Source: Dokdonia sp964351845 | GTDB lineage: Bacteria; Bacteroidota; Bacteroidia; Flavobacteriales; Flavobacteriaceae | Assembly: GCA_964351845.1 (NCBI GenBank) | Contig: CAYGQJ010000005.1 | Coordinates: 29,593 to 93,592 of the forward strand | Direction of reading: 5' to 3' | Length of the DNA stretch: 64,000 nucleotides | Shown here: one piece after another, positions 35,045 through 43,897 of the stretch | How positions within the stretch are numbered: the first letter of the stretch is position 1 | Layout: each line of letters begins with the position of its first letter | Program-made: the position numbers and the translations under genes | The notes under the pieces: model-generated | Told to the model about the DNA's origin: nothing | Databases searched by the model: none | What the model saw: only the letters and a program-made list of their open reading frames with translations

Positions 35045-36532
35045 TTAAATAATCGGTAATCGATCTGCGATTTTGCGATCATTAGAAAGTCGCGGGATTT
35101 TATTCTGTCCGCCTAGTTTTCCTATGGATTTCATATACTCATTAAATCCGCCAGATGTTACTTTTGAAATCTTAAGCGGTTGTAAAACATTTCCAGCGAT
35201 AAGGTCGTAATAATAAGAGTTTTGAGATTGCAAAGAGGTATCTATCGCTTTCGCGAAAGCGGATAAATCCTCCCCTTCATTTTCAAATTCAATAAACCAC
35301 TCGTGATACGGCAATCCCTCTTGAGGCGTTATTTGGGGAGCCACCGTAAATTCATTAATACGAATCGTGGTGCCTTCTATTGCTTCTTGCAAAGCGTGTT
35401 CTACTTCTTTTCCAATGACATGTTCTCCAAACGCCGAAATAAAGTGCTTAATTCTTCCTGAAACAAGTATCCTATACGGTTTTGTATCGGTAAATATGAC
35501 CGTATCGCCTATGTTATACCCCCATAATCCAGCACTCGTAGAAATAATCATCACATAATTTACACCCACCTCCACATCTTTTAAGGTGATGCGTTGTGGG
35601 TTTTCTTCAAAAAAAGAATCTGCTTTTATAAACTCGTAAAAAATGCCATTATCTAGTTGTAAGAGCATTCCTTTTTCTCCTTGCTTGTCCTGAAATGCAA
35701 AAAAACCTTCACTAGCAGGGTACAATTCGATACTATCGACTCGACGTCCTATTAAATTTTCAAATTTCGCACGATAGGGCTCATAGTTGACGCCTCCGTA
35801 TATAAAGAGGTTAAAGTTTTTAAAAAGGTCACCTACGGGCTTGTTTGACTTCTCTATGAGCTTCTCAAAGTACATTTGTACCCAAGAAGGGATCCCGCTG
35901 ATGATGGTCATGTCTTTGTCTATGGTTTCTTCCACAATCGCATCCACCTTTGTTTCCCAATCGTCAATACAATTGGTTTCCCAACTAGGAAGCCTGTTTT
36001 TTTGGAGATAATTAGGTACGTAGTGGGCTACAATGCCAGAAAGTCTGCCGACTTTGATTCCGTTTTTTTCTTCTACTTCGGGGCTTCCTTGTAAAAAAAT
36101 CATCTTGCCATCTACAAAACTAGTTTTTCCAGTCTCTGCGATGTAACATAAAATAGCATTCCGAGCAGTATCTGGATGCGTACGCATGCTGTCTTTGGTA
36201 AGCGGAATATATTTTGCGCCAGAGGTAGTGCCCGACGTCTTCGCAAAATACAATGGCTTTCCAGGCCATACAATATCAGGCTCGCCAGCAACAACGCGAT
36301 CTATGTAGGGGCGCAATGCCTCATAATCTCTTACAGGAACTTCACGTACAAAATCTTCATGCGACTGAATTGTATCAAAATGATGATCATTCCCAAAATC
36401 AGTGTACTGTGCTGCGTCAATTAAGTATTTGAACACTTTTTCTTGCGTAGCAATAGGGTTAGAGGACCATGTATCTATTTTTCGTTGGATACGCGACGCA
36501 AATATTTTTGCAGCAAAGGATTTGAGAGACAT
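35045..36532 (-). CDS. GH3 family acyl-adenylate/amido synthetase-like protein
   Basis: A 495-residue member of the GH3 (auxin-responsive promoter) family of adenylate-forming enzymes. It has the phosphate loop T-S-G-T-T-S-G, the Y-P-A-S-E-G-F acid motif, and Y-N-I-G-D-T-V with S-G-R-I-K downstream. Plant members join amino acids to hormones; bacterial functions are unknown, and activation of a carboxylic acid is the safest reading. The palindrome gives A-F-A-K-A at about residues 425-429. It is between the M23 peptidase and DUF6909 genes, tightly spaced. Confidence 0.9.
   Translation of the reverse strand: MSLKSFAAKIFASRIQRKIDTWSSNPIATQEKVFKYLIDAAQYTDFGNDHHFDTIQSHEDFVREVPVRDYEALRPYIDRVVAGEPDIVWPGKPLYFAKTSGTTSGAKYIPLTKDSMRTHPDTARNAILCYIAETGKTSFVDGKMIFLQGSPEVEEKNGIKVGRLSGIVAHYVPNYLQKNRLPSWETNCIDDWETKVDAIVEETIDKDMTIISGIPSWVQMYFEKLIEKSNKPVGDLFKNFNLFIYGGVNYEPYRAKFENLIGRRVDSIELYPASEGFFAFQDKQGEKGMLLQLDNGIFYEFIKADSFFEENPQRITLKDVEVGVNYVMIISTSAGLWGYNIGDTVIFTDTKPYRILVSGRIKHFISAFGEHVIGKEVEHALQEAIEGTTIRINEFTVAPQITPQEGLPYHEWFIEFENEGEDLSAFAKAIDTSLQSQNSYYYDLIAGNVLQPLKISKVTSGGFNEYMKSIGKLGGQNKIPRLSNDRKIADRLPII
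35246..35261. repeat. dispersed palindrome CGCTTTCGCGAAAGCG
   Basis: Perfect 16-mer in the GH3 gene, AFAKA frame. Confidence 0.95.
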
Positions 36533-36533
36533 C

Positions 36534-37400
36534 TTATTTAAAATCTATATAATTAATTGGATTTATTGGGTATCCATTGTTCCATAATTCAAAATGTAAA
36601 TGTGGGCCTGTCGTTAGTTCGCCTGTATTTCCTACAATCGCTATGACTTCTCCCGCTTTTACAAGATCTCCTTGTTCTTTTGATAAAGAGGCGTTGTGTT
36701 TATAAGCTGTAATAAGGTTGTTTTGGTGTTCTATGATAATTACGTGACCTGTGTCTGCCGTCCAAGAAGCAAAAATAACAGTACCGTCTGCCGCTGCTTT
36801 TACAGGTTCGTCTTTTTCTGTGACCACATCTACCGCATAATGTTTTGAATCACTATCATATCCCGCCGTAATCATTCCTTTGACAGGTGGGAAAAGAGCA
36901 AAATCTGCCGATTGAGTCGCCGTTTCAAAAAGATTGTATTTATCCTGTGCATCTACTGTAGCTCTGAGTAAAGAGTCTTCTTTAGAAGGTTGGATGGTAA
37001 TATCATCCACCTCTGTATTCCTGTCTTGTAGAGAGTCCTTATCAAACTCTATGGTTTTTAAATCTCCTGTCAACACCTTTTTTATAGATGCATATTGTTG
37101 ATCATTAATGGCTATAACTGTTGCCAATGAATCTGTTTTTCTCTTTAAATCTAACGCTTGTTTTTTTAGTTTTGTGCTAGAATACCCTGGAATGTACTCC
37201 CGTAAAGGTGTAAATGCAATGAGTAAGGTGGTCAACGCAATAAGGACAATGGCTGAAATCCCAACCAGAATAAATACATTAAGCCTTGTTAACTTGAAAG
37301 ATACCCGTTCTTCAAAGGTATCTTCGTTTAAGATAACAAGCCTGTACTTGTGCAAGAGTTTCTTTGCAATCGCTTTTTTTTCGCCTTTATTACGTGACAT
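36534..37400 (-). CDS. M23 family metallopeptidase
   Basis: A 288-residue membrane-anchored LytM peptidase. A basic cytoplasmic start is followed by one helix (about residues 38-64), a short coiled-coil region, and a catalytic domain (about 180-285) with zinc ligands in H-Y-A-V-D and H-L-H-F-E. It should cleave peptidoglycan cross-links or act in divisome or envelope regulation. It begins the leftward set leading to GH3 and DUF6909. Confidence 0.92.
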   Translation of the reverse strand: MSRNKGEKKAIAKKLLHKYRLVILNEDTFEERVSFKLTRLNVFILVGISAIVLIALTTLLIAFTPLREYIPGYSSTKLKKQALDLKRKTDSLATVIAINDQQYASIKKVLTGDLKTIEFDKDSLQDRNTEVDDITIQPSKEDSLLRATVDAQDKYNLFETATQSADFALFPPVKGMITAGYDSDSKHYAVDVVTEKDEPVKAAADGTVIFASWTADTGHVIIIEHQNNLITAYKHNASLSKEQGDLVKAGEVIAIVGNTGELTTGPHLHFELWNNGYPINPINYIDFK

Positions 37401-37640
37401 ATACTTACAAATATACTATCTAAAGTCTTAAACCCATTGTATGCAATAGAAAATCTATTATCCCCTGAAACCACTGCAAAACCAAACGTTTTATGGTGTT
37501 TCTTAATGTAATCATAGTGATGCGATACTGAAATTAATAAAACCCTTGATTTTATGGTAGTTCTAATCTCATTGCGACGTTCTATTGCATAAAGCAGGTT
37601 AAAAATATCCCTATACAACCGCCTCATCACATTTCTTTAG

Positions 37641-37648
37641 TATCTTTG
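37641..37648 (+). promoter_or_regulatory. -7 promoter element TATCTTTG of tatA
   Basis: Perfect TAnnTTTG, 19 bases upstream of the tatA ATG. Confidence 0.6.
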
Positions 37649-37667
37649 TATTTCTAAAATCAAAGAC

Positions 37668-37865
37668 ATGAATTTTTTAGGTATATTTTTAGGTATGGTT
37701 GGGCCTTGGCAAATAGGTCTTATTGTTTTAGCAATATTATTGCTTTTTGGAGGTAAGAAAATACCAGAAATGATGCGCGGCCTCGGTGGCGGTATCAAAG
37801 AATTTAAGAAAGCCTCTAAAGACGAAGATGCAGAGGGCGACTCTAAACTAGAAGAAAAAAAATAA
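37668..37865 (+). CDS. tatA: twin-arginine translocase subunit TatA/TatE
   Basis: A 65-residue TatA-type protein. It has a single N-terminal helix (about residues 6-26) with the F-G-G-K-K-I-P-E hinge, an amphipathic helix with M-M-R-G-L-G-G-G-I-K-E-F-K-K-A, and an acidic tail. It forms the pore-like component of the Tat exporter for folded proteins. A promoter and a strong terminator bracket it, so it is a single-gene transcript; tatC is not in the window. Confidence 0.95.
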   Translation: MNFLGIFLGMVGPWQIGLIVLAILLLFGGKKIPEMMRGLGGGIKEFKKASKDEDAEGDSKLEEKK

Positions 37866-37884
37866 GTATATACAACAGTATATT

Positions 37885-37916
37885 AAAAAACCCGATGCAG
37901 TGCATCGGGTTTTTTT
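37885..37916 (+). terminator. rho-independent terminator of tatA
   Basis: Stem CCCGATG / CATCGGG with a five-base loop, flanked by A-run and T-run. Located 20 bases past the stop. Confidence 0.85.
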
Positions 37917-38097
37917 GGTTCGTATTGCTATGTATTATACCATTTATGACTTAAAAGGAGTCTTAAAAAATTTGACATATCGCATGACCAGATGAAATAG
38001 AAAATAAAAGTATAGCGTTCACTATGGTTTTATTTTATAGTGACATATAGATGCGATAGAAACAAATAAGTAGATTGGTTTTAAGAGATACTTGGAA

Positions 38098-39075
38098 TTA
38101 GTTGTCTAAAAAGCGAGTGGTGCGTAAAATAGCTTCCAACTCAAACATATTATCTCTTTGATCTAAAGAAGGTGAAAATATAAAACCTTCTACCACAACA
38201 TATCTGTTATTCTTTTCATCACGGATCGCATAGTTTAAAAAAGGACCTACCATAGAACGCCCATCACGTACTTCCCAAGTTCCTTTCATTTCCCATGCAA
38301 AATGACCATCAATTTCTGTTTCAAATAACTGAGGTGAAAAAGCGCGCTCTGTTTGAAAACGGCCTTGGTTTAATGAAATGTTTTTTCCCGAAACCGAATC
38401 TCTCATTCGTACAATACGCGCTACAGAAAAGGTGTCTTTATCTATCACATTTAAAGGAACTTCATATACCGTAATATTCATATTCCCACTTCTTTTTATG
38501 TTTTTAATCATCCAAAAGAAGTTTTCGTCACGCTTTACATAATCATATGCCGTTTGAAAACGCATCGTGATGCCAAACGTTGATTTAAGAGAATCTGTCT
38601 TTTTTAAAGCTCTACGAATACGTGCTTGTGTTGCTTCCAGTTCTCGATCTCTAAACGCTTTAATGATGTTGTCTTTATTGACTTTGATAATTTCTATGAT
38701 CTCATCTTCGTTTTGACCAGAGATCATGACGCCAGTTTGTTGTCTTGCTGTTACATCTTCTTTTACAGAAAAAAGAGCAGGTTCTCCTAATTTTGTAGAA
38801 ATAAAAATTCTGCTTTTTGACACAAAGCCTGTAAACTTATCTGGGGTTATTTGATCTAATGTATATAAGGGTTCTTCACGCGGAAGCCCATTTACAGGAG
38901 TGGTTAGAATACTTCGTAAGGTATCCCCTACGCGTCCTTGCCACAGCTCTTTATCCATGACAATTTTCACATGGTTTGTATTTCCAACAGAGCCTTCTAA
39001 CGAGGGCTTTTTAGACGTTTTTTCACAAGAAATAAGAACTCCTAAAGAGAAGATAGCTATGAGTAATTTTTTCAT
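38098..39075 (-). CDS. DUF4837 family lipoprotein
   Basis: A 325-residue lipoprotein with lipobox L-I-S-C (Cys17) and a soluble domain assigned to DUF4837 by its general sequence and its location beside a LysM lytic transglycosylase gene, a common flavobacterial pairing. Function unknown. The paired position suggests work in peptidoglycan turnover or the outer membrane. Likely cotranscribed with the upstream transglycosylase, 24 bases away. Confidence 0.82.
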   Translation of the reverse strand: MKKLLIAIFSLGVLISCEKTSKKPSLEGSVGNTNHVKIVMDKELWQGRVGDTLRSILTTPVNGLPREEPLYTLDQITPDKFTGFVSKSRIFISTKLGEPALFSVKEDVTARQQTGVMISGQNEDEIIEIIKVNKDNIIKAFRDRELEATQARIRRALKKTDSLKSTFGITMRFQTAYDYVKRDENFFWMIKNIKRSGNMNITVYEVPLNVIDKDTFSVARIVRMRDSVSGKNISLNQGRFQTERAFSPQLFETEIDGHFAWEMKGTWEVRDGRSMVGPFLNYAIRDEKNNRYVVVEGFIFSPSLDQRDNMFELEAILRTTRFLDN

Positions 39076-39099
39076 GATATATGCCTTTTAAAATTGTTA

Positions 39100-40698
39100 T
39101 TATTTAGAAACCACAAGTTTCATTCCTGGTTTGAGTTTGTTACTGCTAATATCGTTCCAAACCTCAATATTTTTGACACTTACACCAGGAAATTTATTAG
39201 CAATCTTCCAAAGAGAGTCTCCTTCTTTTACAGTATATACTTTTTTTCCATTAGTAACGACCGTTTTGGAAGTGCTAGAAGTTGTTGAAGAAGTGACGGG
39301 TTTACGAGGGTAAATAGTCAAACGTTGGCCTACTTTCAAGTTATTAGACCTTAATTTGTTCCATTTTTTAATCTGACTCACGCGCACGCCATATTTATTG
39401 GCAATTTTCCCTAAATAATCCCCGCTTCGCACCCGATATCTGATCTGGTCACTAGCCGTTGTAAACTTAGGTAATGGTTTTTCTCTTTGATCTATTTCCG
39501 CTTTCGCGAAAGCGTATATCTCCTTTTCATTCTGTACAAAAGTGCCTATCTTTTCTGAAGGAAGTCTTAAATAATACGTCTCCTTTTCTACAAACGGAAT
39601 AATATCCAGCTTATACGAAGGATTCAAAAACTGAATCACCTCTAGCGGTTCTCCTGTAATTTTTGCCACCTGCTCCAGCGTAATTAATTGTTTAATGTGA
39701 ATGGTATCTGTCTGAAAATAGTTGACCGGTGCTTTTTTAGGTTGATATCCATGTTCTTCGGCATATTCAAAAAGGTACATAGTCGCTAGAAAAGCCGGGA
39801 CATATCCAGCGGTTTCACGTGGAAGATTAGCGCGTATATTCCAATAATTTTTATACCCCCCACTACGGCGTATCGCTTTTGAAACATTACCAGGGCCTGA
39901 ATTATAGGCGGCTAGTGCAAGATCCCAATCACCAAAGAGGTCATGTAATTTTGAAAGGTATTGGCACGCAGCTTCTGTTGCCATAATAGGATCCATACGT
40001 TCATCTACATAGGAATTGACATCCAGCCCATACATTTTTCCTGTGGTAAACATAAATTGCCATAAACCGGTCGCTCCTACTCTAGATTTAGCACGAGGGC
40101 GTAATGCCGACTCTACAATCGCTAAATATTTCATCTCCAATGGAATATCATATTTATCTAACGTCTCCTCAAACATAGGAAAGTAAAACTGACTCACCGC
40201 CATCAATCGCTCCATGCTTGGTTTGTGACGTTTTAAATATTTTTTTATGACACTTTCCAAAGAGGTATTATAATCTACATTAAAAGGGGTCCTTTCATTA
40301 ATGCGTGCTAGTCGTTTTTTTAAGGTGTCTGTCGGTAAATCTAGATAGACTTCTTCTTTATAATCTAGGGTATGCACCATGTTATTGATAGAATCAAAAA
40401 GATCCATTCTGGCTAATTCATTGCGCCATAAAGAGTCCAAACGTGCTGCAAAAGGGGCATCTTCCAACTGAAAAACGATAGAATCTCGTGAAGTCGTTTT
40501 CAATTCTGTTTTATTGGTTTCGTTTACAAAAGACGTGGTCGTAATCGAATCAATCACGGTAATGGTGTCTCGTTTAAGACCCGTGATCTGTTCTTTATTT
40601 TTTTTCTTGAAAGACGAATAGGATAAGGTGTCTTGCGCTTTCGCGAAAGCGGAAACCAACAAACATCCCATAAGACAATATAACTGTAGTAATCTCAT
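39100..40698 (-). CDS. LysM-containing lytic transglycosylase (MltD-like)
   Basis: A 532-residue exported protein. It has a signal peptide, an SLT catalytic domain (about residues 165-320) with catalytic Glu in A-I-V-E-S-A-L-R-P and G-A-T-G-L-W-Q-F-M, then two LysM modules (about 430-475 and 485-530; V-R-S-G-D-Y-L and V-K-E-G-D-S-L). It cleaves peptidoglycan with 1,6-anhydro product formation. Two palindrome copies lie within it: one at the signal-peptide cleavage region (V-S-A-F-A-K-A-Q) and one in the linker before the first LysM (Y-A-F-A-K-A-E). Confidence 0.94.
   Translation of the reverse strand: MRLLQLYCLMGCLLVSAFAKAQDTLSYSSFKKKNKEQITGLKRDTITVIDSITTTSFVNETNKTELKTTSRDSIVFQLEDAPFAARLDSLWRNELARMDLFDSINNMVHTLDYKEEVYLDLPTDTLKKRLARINERTPFNVDYNTSLESVIKKYLKRHKPSMERLMAVSQFYFPMFEETLDKYDIPLEMKYLAIVESALRPRAKSRVGATGLWQFMFTTGKMYGLDVNSYVDERMDPIMATEAACQYLSKLHDLFGDWDLALAAYNSGPGNVSKAIRRSGGYKNYWNIRANLPRETAGYVPAFLATMYLFEYAEEHGYQPKKAPVNYFQTDTIHIKQLITLEQVAKITGEPLEVIQFLNPSYKLDIIPFVEKETYYLRLPSEKIGTFVQNEKEIYAFAKAEIDQREKPLPKFTTASDQIRYRVRSGDYLGKIANKYGVRVSQIKKWNKLRSNNLKVGQRLTIYPRKPVTSSTTSSTSKTVVTNGKKVYTVKEGDSLWKIANKFPGVSVKNIEVWNDISSNKLKPGMKLVVSK
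39499..39514. repeat. dispersed palindrome CGCTTTCGCGAAAGCG
   Basis: Perfect 16-mer in the LysM transglycosylase gene, AFAKA frame. Confidence 0.95.
40636..40651. repeat. dispersed palindrome CGCTTTCGCGAAAGCG
   Basis: Perfect 16-mer, second copy in the transglycosylase gene, at the signal-peptide end, AFAKA frame. Confidence 0.95.
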
Positions 40699-40824
40699 AG
40701 TTTTTACAACGAGGGTATTACAAAATTCGTATGAATTGAGTATCTCTCCAAATATAAGCGTTTATTAGTAAAACTCGATTTTGAGGCGTTTGTTTAACGG
40801 TAATTCTAACGTATAACAAAGACA

Positions 40825-40850
40825 AAAAGCTACCTTTTCAAGTAGCTTTT
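40825..40850 (-). terminator. terminator of pgk
   Basis: Stem AAAAGCTAC / GTAGCTTTT around an eight-base loop, with a T-tract on the minus strand. It lies 28 bases past the pgk stop. Confidence 0.75.
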
Positions 40851-40877
40851 ATCGTATGTATAGTAAAATGCCGTGGT

Positions 40878-42065
40878 TTACTCCAAAATAGCAGCAATCC
40901 CAGGCAATGTTTTTCCTTCTAGCATTTCAAGCATCGCGCCACCTCCAGTAGAGACGTAGCTTACTTTATTTTCAAATCCAAACTGCTTCACAGCCGCGAC
41001 ACTATCGCCGCCTCCTACGAGAGAGAATGCCCCATTTTTGGTCGCATCTGCGATACTATTTCCCAAAGCAATCGTAGCCCCAGCAAAAGGTGCCATTTCA
41101 AAAACACCCAAAGGACCGTTCCATAAGATGGTCTTAGCACTTTGCGCCACCGCATCAAAAAGCTGTGTAGAGCCAGGTCCTGCGTCTAGTCCTTGCCATC
41201 CGTCTGGAATTTGCGTAATGTCGACCATTTTTGTGTTCGCACTTTCAGAAAAATCATCGGCAGCGAGTACGTCTATAGGAAGGTGAATGGTGACATTTTT
41301 TTCTTCGGCTGCTTTTAAAATCTCTAAAGCAAGCTCCATTTTATCATCTTCACAGATAGAATCTCCAATTTTTCCGCCTTGTGCTTTGATAAATGTATAT
41401 GCCATGCCACCTCCTATGATGAGTGCATCTACTTTATCAAGAATATTTTCTATCACCGTAATTTTAGAAGATACTTTGGCGCCTCCTAAAATAGCTAGTA
41501 CCGGTTTTTCGCTGTTGTTAAGTACACGATCTAAACTCTCTATTTCTTTAGAAAGTAGTTTCCCAAAACATTTATTTTCTGGGAAAAACTGAGCAATGAT
41601 GGTCGTAGAGGCATGTGCTCTGTGTGCAGTTCCAAAGGCATCATTTACATAAATATCTCCTAAGGTTGATAACGCTTTCGCGAAAGCTACATCACCTGCC
41701 GTCTCTTCTTTATGATATCTTAGGTTTTCAAGTAATAAAATCTGTCCCATTTCAAGGTTGGCTGCCGCTTTTTCTGCTTCATCTCCCACACAATTGGGTA
41801 CAAATATGACTTCGACCCCTATAATTTCTGAAACTTTACTACAAATATGTTTCATAGAAAATTCATCTTCCTGCGCTTTGGGACGTCCTAGGTGCGACAT
41901 CAAAATAGCTGCTCCTCCATCTTCTAGAATTTTTAAGATGGTTGGTTTTGCTGCTTCAATCCTTGTCGGATCGGTTACTTGAAGTTGGTCATCCAGAGGC
42001 ACATTAAAATCTACACGGATTAATGCTTTCTTATTTTCAAAATTGAGGTGATCTACTGTCTTCAT
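40878..42065 (-). CDS. pgk: phosphoglycerate kinase
   Basis: A 395-residue glycolytic kinase interconverting 1,3-bisphosphoglycerate and 3-phosphoglycerate. It has R-V-D-F-N-V-P near residue 17, Y-V-N-D-A-F-G-T-A-H-R-A-H-A-S, G-G-A-K-V-S-S-K and the C-terminal G-G-G-D-S-V-A-A. The palindrome sits at about residues 127-131 (A-F-A-K-A), right before the conserved Y-V-N-D-A-F-G helix, in a place where the family naturally has F-A-K. Transcribed alone from a long, hairpin-rich leader. Confidence 0.98.
   Translation of the reverse strand: MKTVDHLNFENKKALIRVDFNVPLDDQLQVTDPTRIEAAKPTILKILEDGGAAILMSHLGRPKAQEDEFSMKHICSKVSEIIGVEVIFVPNCVGDEAEKAAANLEMGQILLLENLRYHKEETAGDVAFAKALSTLGDIYVNDAFGTAHRAHASTTIIAQFFPENKCFGKLLSKEIESLDRVLNNSEKPVLAILGGAKVSSKITVIENILDKVDALIIGGGMAYTFIKAQGGKIGDSICEDDKMELALEILKAAEEKNVTIHLPIDVLAADDFSESANTKMVDITQIPDGWQGLDAGPGSTQLFDAVAQSAKTILWNGPLGVFEMAPFAGATIALGNSIADATKNGAFSLVGGGDSVAAVKQFGFENKVSYVSTGGGAMLEMLEGKTLPGIAAILE
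41673..41688. repeat. dispersed palindrome copy (one end base changed)
   Basis: Core 41674-41687 in pgk, AFAKA frame. Confidence 0.95.
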
Positions 42066-42080
42066 TTTTCATTAATTTTA

Positions 42081-42217
42081 CTCGATCATCGAGATGTAAT
42101 AGCTCCGAGGCTTGCCTCGAAATCAATTGATTTTTCCTTAAACTCGAATTATGTAATAGATTTTCTATTGTATACTTCGGTTGAAACTAGCTTATGAGCT
42201 TGACTCAAGGTAGTTTC
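42081..42217. repeat. five consecutive inverted repeats in the pgk leader
   Basis: In order: CTCGATCATCGAG (42081-42093), CGAGGCTTGCCTCG (42106-42119), AAATCAATTGATTT (42120-42133), AATAGA-TTT-TCTATT (42155-42169), and GAAACTAGCTT...AAGGTAGTTTC (42183-42217, one mismatch). The fourth is part of a 22-base match to 37438-37460. The run may be a decayed interspersed repeat or a structured leader RNA. Confidence 0.6.
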
Positions 42218-42221
42218 CTAG

Positions 42222-42229
42222 CAAATATA
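42222..42229 (-). promoter_or_regulatory. -7 element TATATTTG pointing to pgk
   Basis: A TAnnTTTG match on the minus strand about 155 bases before the pgk ATG, and 34 bases from the divergent holB element. Confidence 0.45.
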
Positions 42230-42263
42230 GCAGTTAGAGCGTTTATTTACATTACAATTCTTT

Positions 42264-42271
42264 TATATTTG
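42264..42271 (+). promoter_or_regulatory. -7 promoter element TATATTTG of holB
   Basis: Perfect TAnnTTTG, 7 bases before the ATG at 42279, so the leader is very short. Confidence 0.55.
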
Positions 42272-42278
42272 GCGTACT

Positions 42279-43427
42279 ATGCTTTTCGAAAACGTTATCG
42301 GTCAAGATTTTATTAAAAGTCACCTTACCACAAGTGTGGATGCAGGTCGTATTGCACACGCTCAACTCTTTGTAGGAAAAACAGGCTCAGGCACTTTGCC
42401 TATGGCTATTGCCTATGCACAATATATTTTGTGTGGCAATACACAGAGTGAAAATACCCAAGGAAACGCCTCCTGTAATCTTAAGTTTGAACAATTAGCA
42501 CATCCTGATTTGCATTTTGCATATCCCGTGGCTACCAACAGCTCCATTAAAAGTCATCCTACATCGAGTCACTTTTCTACAGAGTGGCGCTCTTTTGTAA
42601 AGGAAAACCCCTACGGAGACCTCTTTGAATGGCATAAACACATTGATATTGAAAAAAAACAAGGTCAAATAGGTGTAGACGAAGCGATAGATATTAATAA
42701 GTCGTTAGCGTTAAAAGCCTATGAAGGTGGTTATAAGGTGATGATTATTTGGATGGCAGAAAAAATGAATACCGCTGCCGCCAATAAACTCTTGAAAATC
42801 ATAGAAGAACCGCCTGCAAAAACGTTATTTATTCTGATTACAGAAAATGAAGATCAAATTATAGACACCATTAAATCGAGATGTCAAGTACTGCATTTTC
42901 CTGCCATCAGTGAGGCACATTTGGCAAATGCACTTGTTACAAGACAAGAATGTAATCCGAACGAAGCACAAAAAATAGCGCATCAAGCACAAGGAAATTA
43001 TAATGTAGCTTTACATATCTTACATCAAGATGGAGATGATGTACAGTTTGAGGAATGGTTTGTTACTTGGGTCCGTACTGCTTTTATGGCCAGAGGCAGA
43101 AAAGAGTCGGTTATTGCCTTATTGGATTGGAGTGAAACCATTGCAAAAACAGGGCGTGAAACTCAGAAAAGTTTCCTCTCTTATTGTGTGCAGTTTTTTC
43201 GTCAAGCCATGCTTTTAAATTACAAAACGGATGCCTTGGTGTATTTAGAACCAAAGACCGGTTTTGACCTCAAAAAATTTGCTCCTTTTGTGCATGGAAA
43301 TAATATTATGGACATCATTTCTGAGCTTCAAGATGCCTCATATCACATAGAACGTAATGGAAACGCTCGAATCATCTTATCAGATCTTTCTATCAAATTA
43401 ACACGATTACTCCATCGTAAACAATGA
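42279..43427 (+). CDS. holB: DNA polymerase III delta-prime subunit
   Basis: A 382-residue clamp-loader protein. The N-terminal I-G-Q-D-F-I-K-S-H-L and H-A-Q-L-F-V-G-K-T-G-S-G match delta-prime/DnaX ATPase domains, but the Walker A lysine is replaced (G-S-G-T), as expected for non-hydrolysing delta-prime. A sensor S-R-C follows I-I-D-T-I-K and the helix with L-L-K-I-I-E-E-P-P is conserved. It is part of the replication clamp loader. The following DoxX-like gene lies 68 bases downstream. Confidence 0.9.
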   Translation: MLFENVIGQDFIKSHLTTSVDAGRIAHAQLFVGKTGSGTLPMAIAYAQYILCGNTQSENTQGNASCNLKFEQLAHPDLHFAYPVATNSSIKSHPTSSHFSTEWRSFVKENPYGDLFEWHKHIDIEKKQGQIGVDEAIDINKSLALKAYEGGYKVMIIWMAEKMNTAAANKLLKIIEEPPAKTLFILITENEDQIIDTIKSRCQVLHFPAISEAHLANALVTRQECNPNEAQKIAHQAQGNYNVALHILHQDGDDVQFEEWFVTWVRTAFMARGRKESVIALLDWSETIAKTGRETQKSFLSYCVQFFRQAMLLNYKTDALVYLEPKTGFDLKKFAPFVHGNNIMDIISELQDASYHIERNGNARIILSDLSIKLTRLLHRKQ

Positions 43428-43495
43428 TCTAATCAGTATATTACATTATTTTTAGATATCGCTAAAAATAAGTTTAGTAACACAAAAACGCCTTT

Positions 43496-43897
43496 ATGGA
43501 CTATTTAATATCGAATATCACAGAAATCTTAATTCTAGTATTTATCATTATTACTTTTTTACAATCAGGACTGGACAAAGTGTTCGATTGGAAGGGTCAG
43601 ATAGCTTGGTTAAACGGTCATTTTAAAGATACTTTTTTAGGAAGTATGGTGCCTATTTTGGTAGGTGTTTTAATCGTTTTTGACATCCTTGCTTCTGTAC
43701 TTGCAGGCATAGGAATTTATCAACTTGCAGTACATGATATTCCTACGATGGCATTGTATGGATCTATCACTGCTGCTGTAACTTTATTGATGCTTTTATT
43801 TGGACAGCGTATTGCTAAAGATTATGCAGGAGCCTTTACCATTGTAGGGTATTTTATTGTAGTGATTTTTGGAGTTTGGTTGTTATCTAACCATTAA
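43496..43897 (+). CDS. DoxX-like four-helix membrane protein
   Basis: A 133-residue membrane protein with four helices (about residues 6-26, 48-70, 80-100 and 110-130) and the family-like F-L-Q-S-G-L-D-K-V at the end of helix 1. DoxX-like proteins have been linked to thiosulfate oxidation or redox stress, but this small type is uncharacterised. It is followed by an overlapping hypothetical gene. Confidence 0.78.
   Translation: MDYLISNITEILILVFIIITFLQSGLDKVFDWKGQIAWLNGHFKDTFLGSMVPILVGVLIVFDILASVLAGIGIYQLAVHDIPTMALYGSITAAVTLLMLLFGQRIAKDYAGAFTIVGYFIVVIFGVWLLSNH

Noticed and set aside
37328..37630. A 100-codon minus-strand frame in the tatA-M23 spacer
   Set aside because: Its 3' part lies inside the M23 gene, it crosses a repeat fragment and the tatA promoter side, and it resembles no family; treated as a chance frame.
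37921..38097. Possible small RNA between tatA and the DUF4837 gene
   Set aside because: No promoter, hairpin or terminator of its own was seen.
39811..39826. A parS-like sequence (14 of 16 matches) in the lytic transglycosylase gene
   Set aside because: It lies in codons for the strongly conserved L-P-R-E-T-A-G-Y-V segment, so protein conservation explains it; both mismatches are at positions usually fixed in parS.
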